From: Akkermansia muciniphila
GTDB lineage: Bacteria; Verrucomicrobiota; Verrucomicrobiia; Verrucomicrobiales; Akkermansiaceae
NCBI GenBank assembly: GCA_945874895.1
Contig: CAMCIC010000002.1
Location: forward strand, 124,001 to 188,000
Direction of reading: 5' to 3'
Length of the DNA stretch: 64,000 bases
In this document: piece by piece, positions 1 through 9,727 of the stretch
Layout: every line of letters starts with the position of its first letter
How positions within the stretch are numbered: position 1 is the stretch's first letter
Translations under genes and position numbers: made by a program
The notes under the pieces: generated by a model
What the model was told of the DNA's origin: nothing
What the model saw: only the letters and a program-made list of their open reading frames with translations
The model's database searches: none

Positions 1-975
1 ATTTTGCTCTACCACCTGCAAACGACCGATGGCGGTCTCCATCCCATATTGGATGCTCTGACCGAGATACACTTTTTCCACCACCGTAGCGGCCATAACG
101 CCTCCCACCTCGATGCGCAGCGCCTCGGGGCGCATCGAGACTTTCACCTTTTCACCGTGACGCGGTTGCCAGGCGGGATTCGTGACGCGGGCTGACAAGA
201 GATTTTCCCCCAGCCGGACAACAGTAGCGCCATCGATCGAATCCATGATACCGTCGCACAAATTCGTCTCACCAATGAATCCCGCGACATAGCTGGTGCG
301 AGGATCGCGATAAACTTCCTCGGGCGTGCCGAGTTGCTCGATCACCCCGCGCGAGAGAATCGCCATGCGATCGGCCATGGCTAACGCCTCTTCCTGATCA
401 TGCGTGACATAGATCGCCGTGAGTCCGAATTCTTTTACGATGCGTCGAATTTCACGACGCATCTCGATGCGGAGTTGGGCGTCGAGATTGGAGAGCGGTT
501 CATCGAGCAAAAGGCATTTCGGACGGATCACCAGTGCCCGCGCCAGAGCCACACGCTGCTGCTGGCCGCCAGACATCGCATCGATCGAACGATCGCCGAA
601 ACCCTCCAACTTCACCATGGCCAGCGCCTCGTCGACGCGGCGTTTGATCTCGTCCTTGGGCACCTTGCGCTCCTCCAGACCAAAAGAAATGTTTTTTGCC
701 ACCGTAAGGTGCGGCCACAGCGCGTAGCTTTGAAACACCATCGCCGCCTCGCGTTTGTGAGGGGCAAGGGAAGTGACATTGCGATCACCGAAATGGATCG
801 TGCCACTGGTAGGATTCTCCAGACCGGCGATGCAGCGCAGCAAGGTCGATTTCCCACAACCCGAGGCTCCCAGCAGGAAAAACAATTCCCCCGGAAGGAT
901 TTCTAGAGTCACTCCATTCAGTGCCCGAGTTTCTCCAAAAGCCTTAACCAGATCTGTTGCGCGAATGGATTCCAT
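1..975 (-). CDS. ABC transporter ATP-binding protein (PotA/CysA-like, TOBE region), 3' end cut by window start
   Basis: Reverse-strand reading frame from ATG at 975: MESIRATDLVKAFGETRALNGVTLEILPGELFFLLGASGCGKSTLL...LSGGQQQR-type signature (MSGGQQQRVALARAL), Walker B LLLDEPLSNLD, H-loop YVTHDQEEAL. Not in ORF track because it is open at the window edge. Confidence 0.9.
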   Translation of the reverse strand, partial: MESIRATDLVKAFGETRALNGVTLEILPGELFFLLGASGCGKSTLLRCIAGLENPTSGTIHFGDRNVTSLAPHKREAAMVFQSYALWPHLTVAKNISFGLEERKVPKDEIKRRVDEALAMVKLEGFGDRSIDAMSGGQQQRVALARALVIRPKCLLLDEPLSNLDAQLRIEMRREIRRIVKEFGLTAIYVTHDQEEALAMADRMAILSRGVIEQLGTPEEVYRDPRTSYVAGFIGETNLCDGIMDSIDGATVVRLGENLLSARVTNPAWQPRHGEKVKVSMRPEALRIEVGGVMAATVVEKVYLGQSIQYGMETAIGRLQVVEQN

Positions 976-1131
976 AATTGCAAGGTCAATCCACTACAGA
1001 ACGCCTCAGTTGGCAAGAAAACACGGAGGGAAAAGGAGCGCAGAATGCATTCCGCAACATCCTGTCTCGGATCACAATCGACCTTGTTTACCGATGATGG
1101 AACAACAGTTGCGTTCCGATCACGCGTGTCA

Positions 1132-1914
1132 TCATGGCTTCGATTCAATCACCGCATACGCGTTGTGATTGTGGATGGACTCGTAGTTTTCGGCTTCTAC
1201 GCGATACCAGGTGATTTGCTCGTGGGCGTTGCTGCGCGAAGCGATGTTGCGCACCAGGTCTTCGACGAATACGGGATTGTCGTAGGCTTTTTCGGTGACG
1301 TATTTTTCATCGGGCCGCTTGAGCAAACTGTAGAGCTCGCAGCTAGCGGAGCGCTCGACAAGGGCGATGAGGTCCTCGATCCAGATCGGCTTTTTCGAGC
1401 GGATCGAATACGTCACGAGCCCGCGCTGGTTGTGCGCACCGCGTTCACTGATGGCCTTGGAACAGGGGCAAAGCGTGGCGACGGGAACAAAAGTCGTCAG
1501 TATAAAGTCGGTAGCGCCATCACGTTCGTGATCGATCTCAAAACGCACTTCGTAATCGACAAGTCCTTCACCACCGCTGATGGGTGCCGCTTTTTTCATG
1601 AAGAACGGAAACTGAAAGGTTACATGGGCGCGCCGGGCATCGAGCCGGTTCAGCAATTCCTTGGGAATGGCGTTGATGGTGTGAACGTCGAGGCAGTTGC
1701 CGTGAGAATTGAGCACTTCCACAAAGCGGCTCATATGGGTGCCTTTGTAGTGCTGGGGCAGATCAACGGCGAGCGAGACTGTGGCCACTGTTTTCTGGGT
1801 GCCGCCGCATTTTTCCCGCACTTCCACGGGGAAGCGTAGGCTTTTCACGCCGACGCGGTCGATGGGCAGATTGCGGTCGTCCTTTTCGTTCTGGGTATCG
1901 GTGAGCTCTTGCAT
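1132..1914 (-). CDS. folE2: GTP cyclohydrolase FolE2 (type IB)
   Basis: 260 aa; N-term DxxNxxxDRVGVKSLRFPVEV and C-term EAENYESIHNHNAYAVIE typical of the FolE2/MptA family. Confidence 0.92.
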   Translation of the reverse strand: MQELTDTQNEKDDRNLPIDRVGVKSLRFPVEVREKCGGTQKTVATVSLAVDLPQHYKGTHMSRFVEVLNSHGNCLDVHTINAIPKELLNRLDARRAHVTFQFPFFMKKAAPISGGEGLVDYEVRFEIDHERDGATDFILTTFVPVATLCPCSKAISERGAHNQRGLVTYSIRSKKPIWIEDLIALVERSASCELYSLLKRPDEKYVTEKAYDNPVFVEDLVRNIASRSNAHEQITWYRVEAENYESIHNHNAYAVIESKP

Positions 1915-2010
1915 GCGAGGAAGCGGAGAGTATGGCAGGGCTTATAGGGAAAGGAAAAGGGCTTGCCCGATCGATGACGGACAAGCCCTGAAAAACAAGA
2001 TTCGCGCCGA

Positions 2011-2259
2011 TCAAGGAGCGAGATTCAGAGCGCGGGCGCGCTTGATCTCACGAGTGATCTGGCGATGCACCTTGGCCGGCACTCCCGTAACGCGACGTGG
2101 GAGAATTTTTCCGGTGGTCGAGGTGAACTTCGACAGCAGATCGGGATTGGTGTGATCGATTTTGTCAACAGGGATATCCTGACGACGGCGGGTCATACGA
2201 CGATTCGCCTTACGGAAAGCAATGCGGCGCTCGACGGTTTTTGGTTCGGTTTCTTGCAT
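2011..2259 (-). CDS. rpsR: 30S ribosomal protein S18
   Basis: 82 aa, basic; ...DYKNPDLL-like 'DHTNPDLLSKFTSTTGKILPRRVTGVPAKVHRQITREIKRARALNLAP' is the S18 signature. Confidence 0.95.
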   Translation of the reverse strand: MQETEPKTVERRIAFRKANRRMTRRRQDIPVDKIDHTNPDLLSKFTSTTGKILPRRVTGVPAKVHRQITREIKRARALNLAP

Positions 2260-2271
2260 GATACGTAGGGA

Positions 2272-2445
2272 TTAGCGGAGTTCGCGGTGAAGAGTACGGC
2301 GCTTAAGGAAAGGATTGAATTTCACCTTTTCGAGACGACCCGGAGTGCGGAGACTCTTTTTGTTGCGGGTGGACACGTAGCGGGAGGTCGGTTTCCCTTC
2401 CGCTTTGGCTTCGGTGCATTCGAGAATAATGATGTCGCGTGGCAT
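2272..2445 (-). CDS. rpmG: 50S ribosomal protein L33
   Basis: Manual reverse-strand translation [57 protein letters not shown]; too short for the ORF track. Confidence 0.93.
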   Translation of the reverse strand: MPRDIIILECTEAKAEGKPTSRYVSTRNKKSLRTPGRLEKVKFNPFLKRRTLHRELR

Positions 2446-2475
2446 GGCTTAGAGTTGTGGGAGGGAGATACTAGC

Positions 2476-3564
2476 TTAATCTTCGTCTTCGTCAAGAGAA
2501 ATCGTGTCAGAATCTTCATCTTCGTCAAAAATTCCTCCACCACTGAATCCGACACTACCGCTGGGGCGGAATTTTTTCGTGCCATATTCTTTTTCCCACT
2601 GGGATTGGCACTCAACCGTGAGACGGGCGAAAGGAATGGCCTCGAGGCGTGGAATGGGGATGCGCTTGCCTGACATTTCGCAAAGACCGTAGGTGCCTTT
2701 TTTGATGCGCTGCAAGGCCTCTTCGATTTCGTAGAGAGCGTCCTGATCTTTTGCCAGAACGCTGAGGGCGAAGTCGCGATCGTAGGCATCACTGCCTGCA
2801 TCACCTTGGTGCATGCCGCTGCCGGAGGCTTCACTGCCTTCGGGAGAACTGCGGATCGCCTCACGGGCGGAACCAGTCATGGCATCGACGATTTCATCGC
2901 GCAGGTCCAGCAATCGCTGCTTCTGTTTTTGAGTGAATGCGAGAAACTTGGGGTCGGTAATGGGCTCAACGATGATGGTAACCTCTACCACTGGCACAGG
3001 AGTGATTTTCTTCGGGATAAATTTTTTCGCAGGAGTCGCCGATGTTTTCGGAGTTGCGACAGCAGCCGGCTTGACGGTTGCAGTCACCGTCTTGGTTGCG
3101 GCAACCTTGTTCACCGGTTTTGCAGGAACGACGGCCTTGGTCGTTGTTTTGGCAACAGGTTTCGTCGTTGTTTTGGCAACAGGTTTCACGACAGGCTTCC
3201 CTGTGTTTTTAGTCGCCTTTTTTGCGACTACGGCCTTGGGTGCACTCTTGCTAGGGATTTTTTTGGCTGGTGGTTTAGGGGCGGGCTTGGTGACCACTTT
3301 TTTCGCCGGAGTCTTCGCCTTTGCCTTCACAGGAGCGGTTTTTTTCGCTGGGGCCTTGGGCAGTGGTTTCGCGGCAACCTTCTTCGCTACAGCTTTGGTA
3401 GCAGGCTTGGTTGTAGCTTTTTTCGGCGCGGGTTTCGCCACCGATTTTTTCGGCGCGGGTTTCGATACCGATTTTTTCGCTACGGGCTTGGCGGGTGCCT
3501 TTTTCGCAACGTTCTTGCTCACCACCTTGGCAGATGGTTTTTTTGCAGCTTTTTTAGCAGCCAT
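2476..3564 (-). CDS. DksA/TraR-family protein with long Lys/Ala/Pro-rich (histone H1-like) N-terminal tail
   Basis: C-terminal ~120 aa match the TraR/DksA layout (YGLCEMSGKRIPIPRLEAIPFARLTVECQSQ); N-term ~190 aa is repetitive AKKxxAKPxxK. Likely start MAAKKAAKK inside the 374 aa ORF. Confidence 0.85.
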   Translation of the reverse strand: MAAKKAAKKPSAKVVSKNVAKKAPAKPVAKKSVSKPAPKKSVAKPAPKKATTKPATKAVAKKVAAKPLPKAPAKKTAPVKAKAKTPAKKVVTKPAPKPPAKKIPSKSAPKAVVAKKATKNTGKPVVKPVAKTTTKPVAKTTTKAVVPAKPVNKVAATKTVTATVKPAAVATPKTSATPAKKFIPKKITPVPVVEVTIIVEPITDPKFLAFTQKQKQRLLDLRDEIVDAMTGSAREAIRSSPEGSEASGSGMHQGDAGSDAYDRDFALSVLAKDQDALYEIEEALQRIKKGTYGLCEMSGKRIPIPRLEAIPFARLTVECQSQWEKEYGTKKFRPSGSVGFSGGGIFDEDEDSDTISLDEDED

Positions 3565-3758
3565 AAGAATAGAAGAGTAAGGTGTGAGAATCGCCCCCAT
3601 CAGGCCAGAAAGCGAGAGGGCGGTCTTCGATAGCGGTCAATTTGCGATCCTGCAAGGGAAAAAATCTCAATTATCGAAAAATCCTCGCGGCGACCACGCC
3701 ATGAAATGTTTTGCAGGCTTGCACGCCAGCCCGAAGCTTTCTAGTGTGGCGCCGGACT

Positions 3759-4466
3759 ATGGAACTACCTTTGATCGTTGAAGCCCTTTTGATCGCCTCC
3801 AGCGAACCGCTTTCTGCCGATGAGTTGGCGCGTTTGATCCGTGCGCGCGTCGCCGAGGCCGAGGATGTCTACCAACGCGAAAGCGACGATGGTGGTGAGC
3901 CAGCCCCGCTGCCTGAGTGGCTCAAGCCACTGGCTGCGATCGCCAGCGCCGAGGTGCTTAGTGCGATCGAGCAACTCAACGCGGCCTACCAGCAAAGCGG
4001 TCGTTCATTCTCCCTCGTAGAACGCGGCAAGGGTTGGAAGTTCTACACTGCCGCACATTACGGAGATTTTGTTCGGCAGCTTTTCCCGGGCCGCAAGCCT
4101 GAACGCCTCAGCGGTCCTGCGATGGAAACACTGGCCATCGTCGCCTACCGCCAACCCATCACCAAAGCCGCGATTGAAGCCGTTCGCGGTGTATCTTGCG
4201 ATGGCATGCTCCAAAAACTGCTTGATCGTGACCTCATACGCATCGGGGGACGCGCGGACCTTCCGGGTCGCCCGCTCCTTTACGAAACCACCGAATTGTT
4301 CTATGAGCATTTCGGCATTCGCAGCATCGATGACCTACCGAACTCCGCGGAATTGCGCAAAGTCAAACTCCCCGAGCCTGTCAGTGAATCCGCGGAAATC
4401 AACGAACAATTGCCCCTGGCTCCTGTGGTGAGCACGCAAGAATCCGCAACAGAAGAAGCACCCTAA
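3759..4466 (+). CDS. scpB: Segregation and condensation protein ScpB
   Basis: MELPLIVEALLIASSEPLSADELARLIRAR...RLSGPAMETLAIVAYRQPITKAAIEAVRGVSCDGMLQKLLDRDLIRIGGRADLPGRPLLYETTELFYEHFGI: classic ScpB. Confidence 0.95.
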   Translation: MELPLIVEALLIASSEPLSADELARLIRARVAEAEDVYQRESDDGGEPAPLPEWLKPLAAIASAEVLSAIEQLNAAYQQSGRSFSLVERGKGWKFYTAAHYGDFVRQLFPGRKPERLSGPAMETLAIVAYRQPITKAAIEAVRGVSCDGMLQKLLDRDLIRIGGRADLPGRPLLYETTELFYEHFGIRSIDDLPNSAELRKVKLPEPVSESAEINEQLPLAPVVSTQESATEEAP

Positions 4467-4479
4467 CCCCCATATTTTT

Positions 4480-5550
4480 GTGAGCTTGGAAGACATCAGA
4501 AAAAAAATCGATGAAGTGGACTCGCGCTTGATGGACTTGCTGTCCGCCAGGGCAGACCTCGTGCATCAGGTAGGAGTCATCAAAAAAGAACACGGACTGC
4601 AGATCTATGCACCCGAGCGCGAGGATGCACTCCTGAAAAAATTGCTCGAAAAAAACCATGGGAGACTGCCAGAAAAATCGATACTCGCGATCTATCGGGA
4701 AATCATGTCGGCCGCACTCGCACTGGAAGATGACCTCAAAATCGCCTACCTCGGCCCCGAAGGGACTTGGACCCACCAGGCTGCGATCAAAAAATTTGGA
4801 CATTCGGTCGAATACGCAGCCCAGCCTAACTTTTCCGATGTATTTGATCAAGTGGCACGCCGCCGTGCCGATTATGGTGTAGTGCCGATCGAGAACTCCA
4901 CTGAAGGAGCCGTATCTCACACGCTCGATCTGTTTGTGGACTCCCCTCTTCACATCTGTGCGCAAATCCTACTACGCATCGAAAACAACCTGATGGCGGC
5001 CATTCCGCGAGAAAAAATCAAAACACTGTATTCTCACCCCCAAGTTTTCGGTCAATGCCGCAACTGGATTTTGAAAAACTTCCCCGAGGCCGACATGGTA
5101 GAGGTTTCCTCAACCACAAAGGCTGCAAAGCTCGCCAAGGAATATGCCGAACAAGGCGCCGCAGCGCTGGGCGGGGCTCTGGCTGCGGAATTGAATGGTC
5201 TCACAATTCTCGATCACTCGATTCAAGACCGGGCAACAAATACGACGCGGTTCTTGGTAATCGGTGAAAAAACCTGCCCCCCCACAGGGAATGACCGAAC
5301 CTCAATCCTCTTCTCCATCCAAGACAAGCCCGGCGCTCTCGTAAGCGCACTCAAATCATTCGATCAGTTCGAAATCAACATGTCGAAAATCGAGTCACGC
5401 CCCTCGAAACAAAAAGATTGGGAATACATCTTCTACGTCGATCTTGGTGGACATCACGAAGACCCGAAAGTCGCAGATGCCCTGAAAGAGTTACGCAATC
5501 ACTGCTCCCTCGTCAAACTGCTAGGCTCCTACCCCGATGCCAGCGAGTGA
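4480..5550 (+). CDS. pheA: Bifunctional chorismate mutase / prephenate dehydratase (P-protein)
   Basis: N-term chorismate mutase helix (IDEVDSRLMDLLSARADL), PDT domain KIAYLGPEGTWTHQAA, and ACT domain DKPGALVSALKSF...ESRP. GTG start. Confidence 0.94.
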   Translation: MSLEDIRKKIDEVDSRLMDLLSARADLVHQVGVIKKEHGLQIYAPEREDALLKKLLEKNHGRLPEKSILAIYREIMSAALALEDDLKIAYLGPEGTWTHQAAIKKFGHSVEYAAQPNFSDVFDQVARRRADYGVVPIENSTEGAVSHTLDLFVDSPLHICAQILLRIENNLMAAIPREKIKTLYSHPQVFGQCRNWILKNFPEADMVEVSSTTKAAKLAKEYAEQGAAALGGALAAELNGLTILDHSIQDRATNTTRFLVIGEKTCPPTGNDRTSILFSIQDKPGALVSALKSFDQFEINMSKIESRPSKQKDWEYIFYVDLGGHHEDPKVADALKELRNHCSLVKLLGSYPDASE

Positions 5551-5732
5551 AGGACGCGCGCAAAAAACGGGCCTCACATTGTCTCCCTTTCGTCGGTCTC
5601 CATGAACGGAATCTAGCATCGTATTTTTCTGATCCATCGTTTTTTTTCACCCACTGCTTTCGCATTGATGTACGAGCAATGATTGAGCGGTAAGATCGAC
5701 GGCTTCACCATCACAACGGAAACACGGGGCGA

Positions 5733-8700
5733 TCAACGCGGAACAGGAGCATCGCGGACCTTCAGCCGAACAAATCCTTGAGCCGCGTTGCCTGAAGGCA
5801 GTGGACTCAAACGAACGTTGGTGACATCACCGTCTGCATACGTGGCAACAATTCCGGGCGCAATCGTATGACCCAGATCGTTGCCACGAAATGTTGCTAC
5901 AGCAGTCCAGTCAGTGAGATTCTCGCTGGTTTCCACAATCCATTCGACATCCGCGCGCAGCGGGAGATGCTTAAAACAGAAGGCTCCATCGGACAAAGTG
6001 GGAGCAGGGCGATCTGATGCGTCTTGGGGATTACCGCCCAACGCGTATTCCACAATGTCAGCAAGGCCGTCTTTGTCCGCATCATCGCCCGCGCGGGTAG
6101 CGAGGGAGTTTTCCTGTTGCCACTGAGCGAGTGAGACTTTGGGGAGATCGAAGATGCCCATCACCTTGGTATTGTAGTTGATGTAACTATTGTAAGTTCC
6201 CTGAAACCACAGCAGGTGTTTCGACAATCCATGTTTTTCTGGAACAATCGGGCGCAAATTGTTCTGCAGGGAGTTTTGGGTGACGGGAGACCATGCAAAA
6301 GTCAGTCCGCCATCAAGAGTCACACCACGCCATATCTCGTAACGCTCTCCGGCGCCGAGTGGCACGTTGTTGGTATCGGATAAAGAGAACGGATTGGCAG
6401 CGTTGGATGAAATATAGACTATGCGAGGATCCTCTGGATCCATTGCCATGCCTCCGCCATAGTCATCCTCCGCGGCATAAATGCCACGTCCGCCCTGGGC
6501 AATAAACGTTTTCTGCCAGGCTGAACCAGTCCAACGGGCATAATGATAATAAATGCGGTCGTGATTCCAACCCGTTCCTGTGACGTCATCGCGCTGCGTC
6601 TGAAATAGGCAAACGGGATGACCGTTCACGCCGTAGTGGATATCCCAAGTCCACCCCCGCCCCCATGTCGGGTCAAATTGATAAATGACGCTTCCTTTCT
6701 CACCGCTGTTCGGATCACTCACAGTTCCGTGTTGGATCGGCAGATTGGCCAGTGACTTAAGTAGGGTGCCGTCCGTCTTGCGGAAGGTCTGTCCCTGATA
6801 ATACATGTGATAGACCGAGTTGTTCTCATTGCGCGGATGACCGTCGGTATAGATCATATCGATGCGGTTGCTCTTGTTCGAAACGTATCGCGGATAGGGT
6901 CGCGTGCCTCCCGTTCCTACGTTGATGACTTGGGTCACATTGCCCCACGTGACGCCGTTGTCATTGGACACAGTAACGCAGGGGTTGTAATTGATGCAGC
7001 GGGAAAAATTGTAGATAGCACCGTTCTCACCGGACCCATTGCCGGCAAGAGCATAGGTATTGGCATAGGTATTTCGCGCCGGAGTTACTTTGATCGATTC
7101 CGCGCTCCAATAGGCAAGCGAAGTCGGCGAATTGTTGGTGGAAATCCGGCTGTAGAAAGCACTGGCGCTTCCATGCTTGGAATAGACGGAGAGAATCTTG
7201 CCATCCGGCAAAATGGTAAAAGACGGGTTGTTATGATCATCGACTTCGACGGAGGAAGCCGTGCCAAAATTCACATGATGGGCGATACCGGTGCTGGGAT
7301 CGTATCGCGTGACGCCCGGATTTCCATCGCTTCGTACGTAACCGGCAAACAGTTTCCCCTGATGCCATATCGCTCGCTCGTCATTGAACCAGGTCCATGT
7401 GCCATTCGGCGCCACCTCCGCAATTTCACCGGGAAGTGGTGGAGCAGGAGGCGTGAAGGGATACTCAAGAGACAACTGATAGAGGTTGATCTGATCAATA
7501 TCCAGTGAGTTACCAGAAAGCCATCCGATACGCGTGAAACTGGTGTATCCGGTCGGATCCGAGGCGGTCATATCAGTGAGGATGGCACCATCGGATTCAC
7601 GCGTCATCAAAGCAGTGATTTTGACCCCATTCCCTTCACGAGTGATCACAAGACTGAAATCATGCACTCCGGCGGTGACATTGACCGTGCTGGGATTGTT
7701 GACGATGTTGGTCAGATAGGAACCGTTGGGCGTAACTCCCGAGACATAGAGCGTACTGCTGCTGTTCTGCCGGAACATACTACCGGCATTTCCAGAGGTG
7801 CCATTGCCGGCCCAGTAGCCCGTCCAACCAGCAGAATTGGTAGAACCATTGTGATGAAAGAACCCCCAACGAAATTGACTCGCCACCGTGGTGTCGATGA
7901 TCGAAGTTTGGAAATGAACCTTTCCGCTCAATTTGACGCTCTGACCGTCAGCTAGACTCAGAGCCTCTTGCTGGACTGTAGAAGGATCGCCGTCCACACT
8001 CACGTGAACCGCCGAATTATCGGCATTGTTGACGCTATTGTTCCCCCAGATCAAGCTCTGGGTCGTGGGCAGCGAAATCGTCGGAGTCCCAAAACCGACA
8101 CTCCATGAGGAACCGATGAGAGAAGTCGATCCGGCTGAAGCCGCATAGCCCAGACCGTCATACCAAGTGCGACTATTGGCGGCACTGGAGATGAAAGGAC
8201 CGTTGCGAATATGGACGACGAGTTGGCCCGATGCGCCGACCCAATGTTTTCCCAGATACTGCCGTATCATCGTTCGATCCGTCCCCCCTGTGGCCTGAGT
8301 GGGAGCAAAACCACTGGCGAAAGTGCCGTTGGTGAGATGGCTCGCTGGAACGTAGGATAAATCTGCCGAATCAGGTGTGAATGCAACAGGAGTGCCCATG
8401 CTAAGATTCGTCCCCCTCATGATCGGAAATTGAATCGCTCCCAAACTACTGGAAAACTGCCAAGTGACATTTGTGGCCACCCAATAATAGGTGTAAACAT
8501 CATAGAGACCAGGGCTTAGACCACCTACTGTCTGACGTAAAGTGGGCACAACCTCACCTCCACCGGCCTCATAGATGGTGGTATGGCTCGCGAGGCCCGT
8601 AGCCGTTCGAAGCGACCAATTGCTGTCGGTATAGGCTTGAGCAGTGGTGGAGGGAGTGAAAGCAACTCCATCGAGACGCGTCATATTCGCGGCCGAGGCA

Positions 8701-8789
8701 TCCACATACGTGATTTGAGCCGAGGCATCAGAAGCCAGCATAGCCGATAAAACCCAGGCAAGCAAAGGAATGATCGCACTCTTTTTCAT
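5733..8789 (-). CDS. Large secreted BNR-repeat (BNR_4-like) protein with verrucomicrobial-type C-terminal module
   Basis: 1018 aa; signal peptide MKKSAIIPLLAWVLSAMLASDASAQ; central WTWFNDERAIWHQGKLFAGYVRSDGNPGVTRYD and DDHNNPSFTILPDGKILSVYSKH typical of BNR_4; C-term DADKDGLADIVEYALGGNP. Confidence 0.8.
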   Translation of the reverse strand: MKKSAIIPLLAWVLSAMLASDASAQITYVDASAANMTRLDGVAFTPSTTAQAYTDSNWSLRTATGLASHTTIYEAGGGEVVPTLRQTVGGLSPGLYDVYTYYWVATNVTWQFSSSLGAIQFPIMRGTNLSMGTPVAFTPDSADLSYVPASHLTNGTFASGFAPTQATGGTDRTMIRQYLGKHWVGASGQLVVHIRNGPFISSAANSRTWYDGLGYAASAGSTSLIGSSWSVGFGTPTISLPTTQSLIWGNNSVNNADNSAVHVSVDGDPSTVQQEALSLADGQSVKLSGKVHFQTSIIDTTVASQFRWGFFHHNGSTNSAGWTGYWAGNGTSGNAGSMFRQNSSSTLYVSGVTPNGSYLTNIVNNPSTVNVTAGVHDFSLVITREGNGVKITALMTRESDGAILTDMTASDPTGYTSFTRIGWLSGNSLDIDQINLYQLSLEYPFTPPAPPLPGEIAEVAPNGTWTWFNDERAIWHQGKLFAGYVRSDGNPGVTRYDPSTGIAHHVNFGTASSVEVDDHNNPSFTILPDGKILSVYSKHGSASAFYSRISTNNSPTSLAYWSAESIKVTPARNTYANTYALAGNGSGENGAIYNFSRCINYNPCVTVSNDNGVTWGNVTQVINVGTGGTRPYPRYVSNKSNRIDMIYTDGHPRNENNSVYHMYYQGQTFRKTDGTLLKSLANLPIQHGTVSDPNSGEKGSVIYQFDPTWGRGWTWDIHYGVNGHPVCLFQTQRDDVTGTGWNHDRIYYHYARWTGSAWQKTFIAQGGRGIYAAEDDYGGGMAMDPEDPRIVYISSNAANPFSLSDTNNVPLGAGERYEIWRGVTLDGGLTFAWSPVTQNSLQNNLRPIVPEKHGLSKHLLWFQGTYNSYINYNTKVMGIFDLPKVSLAQWQQENSLATRAGDDADKDGLADIVEYALGGNPQDASDRPAPTLSDGAFCFKHLPLRADVEWIVETSENLTDWTAVATFRGNDLGHTIAPGIVATYADGDVTNVRLSPLPSGNAAQGFVRLKVRDAPVPR

Positions 8790-8951
8790 ACCAAGCCATG
8801 ATAAGTCTCACGGCAAAGATTGCAAAACATTTGAGCCATGGAGTAGGTCACCGAAAACACTGGTTTGGTTCTCCTACATCCATCGACGAAAAAAGATTCG
8901 CTCGTAAATGGTGATGAAAAGCCCCGCTGAGGGGGCGAGAGCATGAAAAAC

Positions 8952-9710
8952 TCATCCCACCAGCTGCTCCTTGACCAGCGCGGAAGCGTAGTCTCGGTTC
9001 ATACGGGCAATGTGATCGACGCTGATTTCCTTAGGACAAGCGGCTTCGCACTCATACTGGTTGGTGCAGTTGCCGAAACCTTCAGCATCCATTTGACGAA
9101 CCATGGCCAATACACGTTTGTCGCGCTCGGGCTGTCCTTGGGGCAAATGACCCAGATGGGAAACCTTCGCTGCGGTGAACAACATGGCAGAGGAATTCTT
9201 GCATGCCGCGATGCAGGCACCGCAACCAATGCAAGCGGCGGCATCAAAGGCAGCATCCGCATCGGGCTTGGGAATCGGCAGAGAATTTGCATCGACTGCG
9301 GAGCCTGTACGAACGCTGATGTAGCCGCCAGTCGCAATGATGCGATCCATGGCGGAGCGGTCAACAATCAGATCGCGAATGACAGGAAACGCCCGAGCGC
9401 GGAAGGGCTCGATCCAGATCGTATCTCCGTTGGTGAATTTACGCATGTGCACCTGGCACGAGGTGATGCCCTTTTCCTTGCTGTGAGGCACACCATTGAT
9501 CGTCAGCGAACACGACCCACAAATGCCCTCGCGGCAGTCGTGGTCGAAGTGAATCGGCTCGCCACCGGACTCGATGATGCGCCCATTGACGATGTCCAAC
9601 ATCTCAAGAAAAGAAGCCTCTTCCGGGATGTTTTTCGCATCATAGGTTTCGATGCTCCCCTGGTCTTGAGGAGTTTTCTGACGCCAGACTTTGAGTGTGA
9701 GATTGAGCAT
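8952..9710 (-). CDS. sdhB: Succinate dehydrogenase / fumarate reductase iron-sulfur subunit
   Basis: [19 protein letters not shown], and 4Fe-4S/3Fe-4S cysteine clusters [13 protein letters not shown]...[15 protein letters not shown]. Confidence 0.95.
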   Translation of the reverse strand: MLNLTLKVWRQKTPQDQGSIETYDAKNIPEEASFLEMLDIVNGRIIESGGEPIHFDHDCREGICGSCSLTINGVPHSKEKGITSCQVHMRKFTNGDTIWIEPFRARAFPVIRDLIVDRSAMDRIIATGGYISVRTGSAVDANSLPIPKPDADAAFDAAACIGCGACIAACKNSSAMLFTAAKVSHLGHLPQGQPERDKRVLAMVRQMDAEGFGNCTNQYECEAACPKEISVDHIARMNRDYASALVKEQLVG

Positions 9711-9727
9711 GGGAGAATGGTGTTAGA

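Noticed and set aside
400-906. Plus-strand ORFs at 400..906 and 773..1168
   Set aside because: Antisense to the clear ABC ATPase on the minus strand.
2806-3633. 275 aa and 215 aa plus-strand ORFs rich in Phe/Gly/Arg or Ala/Phe/Thr
   Set aside because: Antisense of the Lys/Ala/Pro-rich DksA tail; low-complexity mirror frames.
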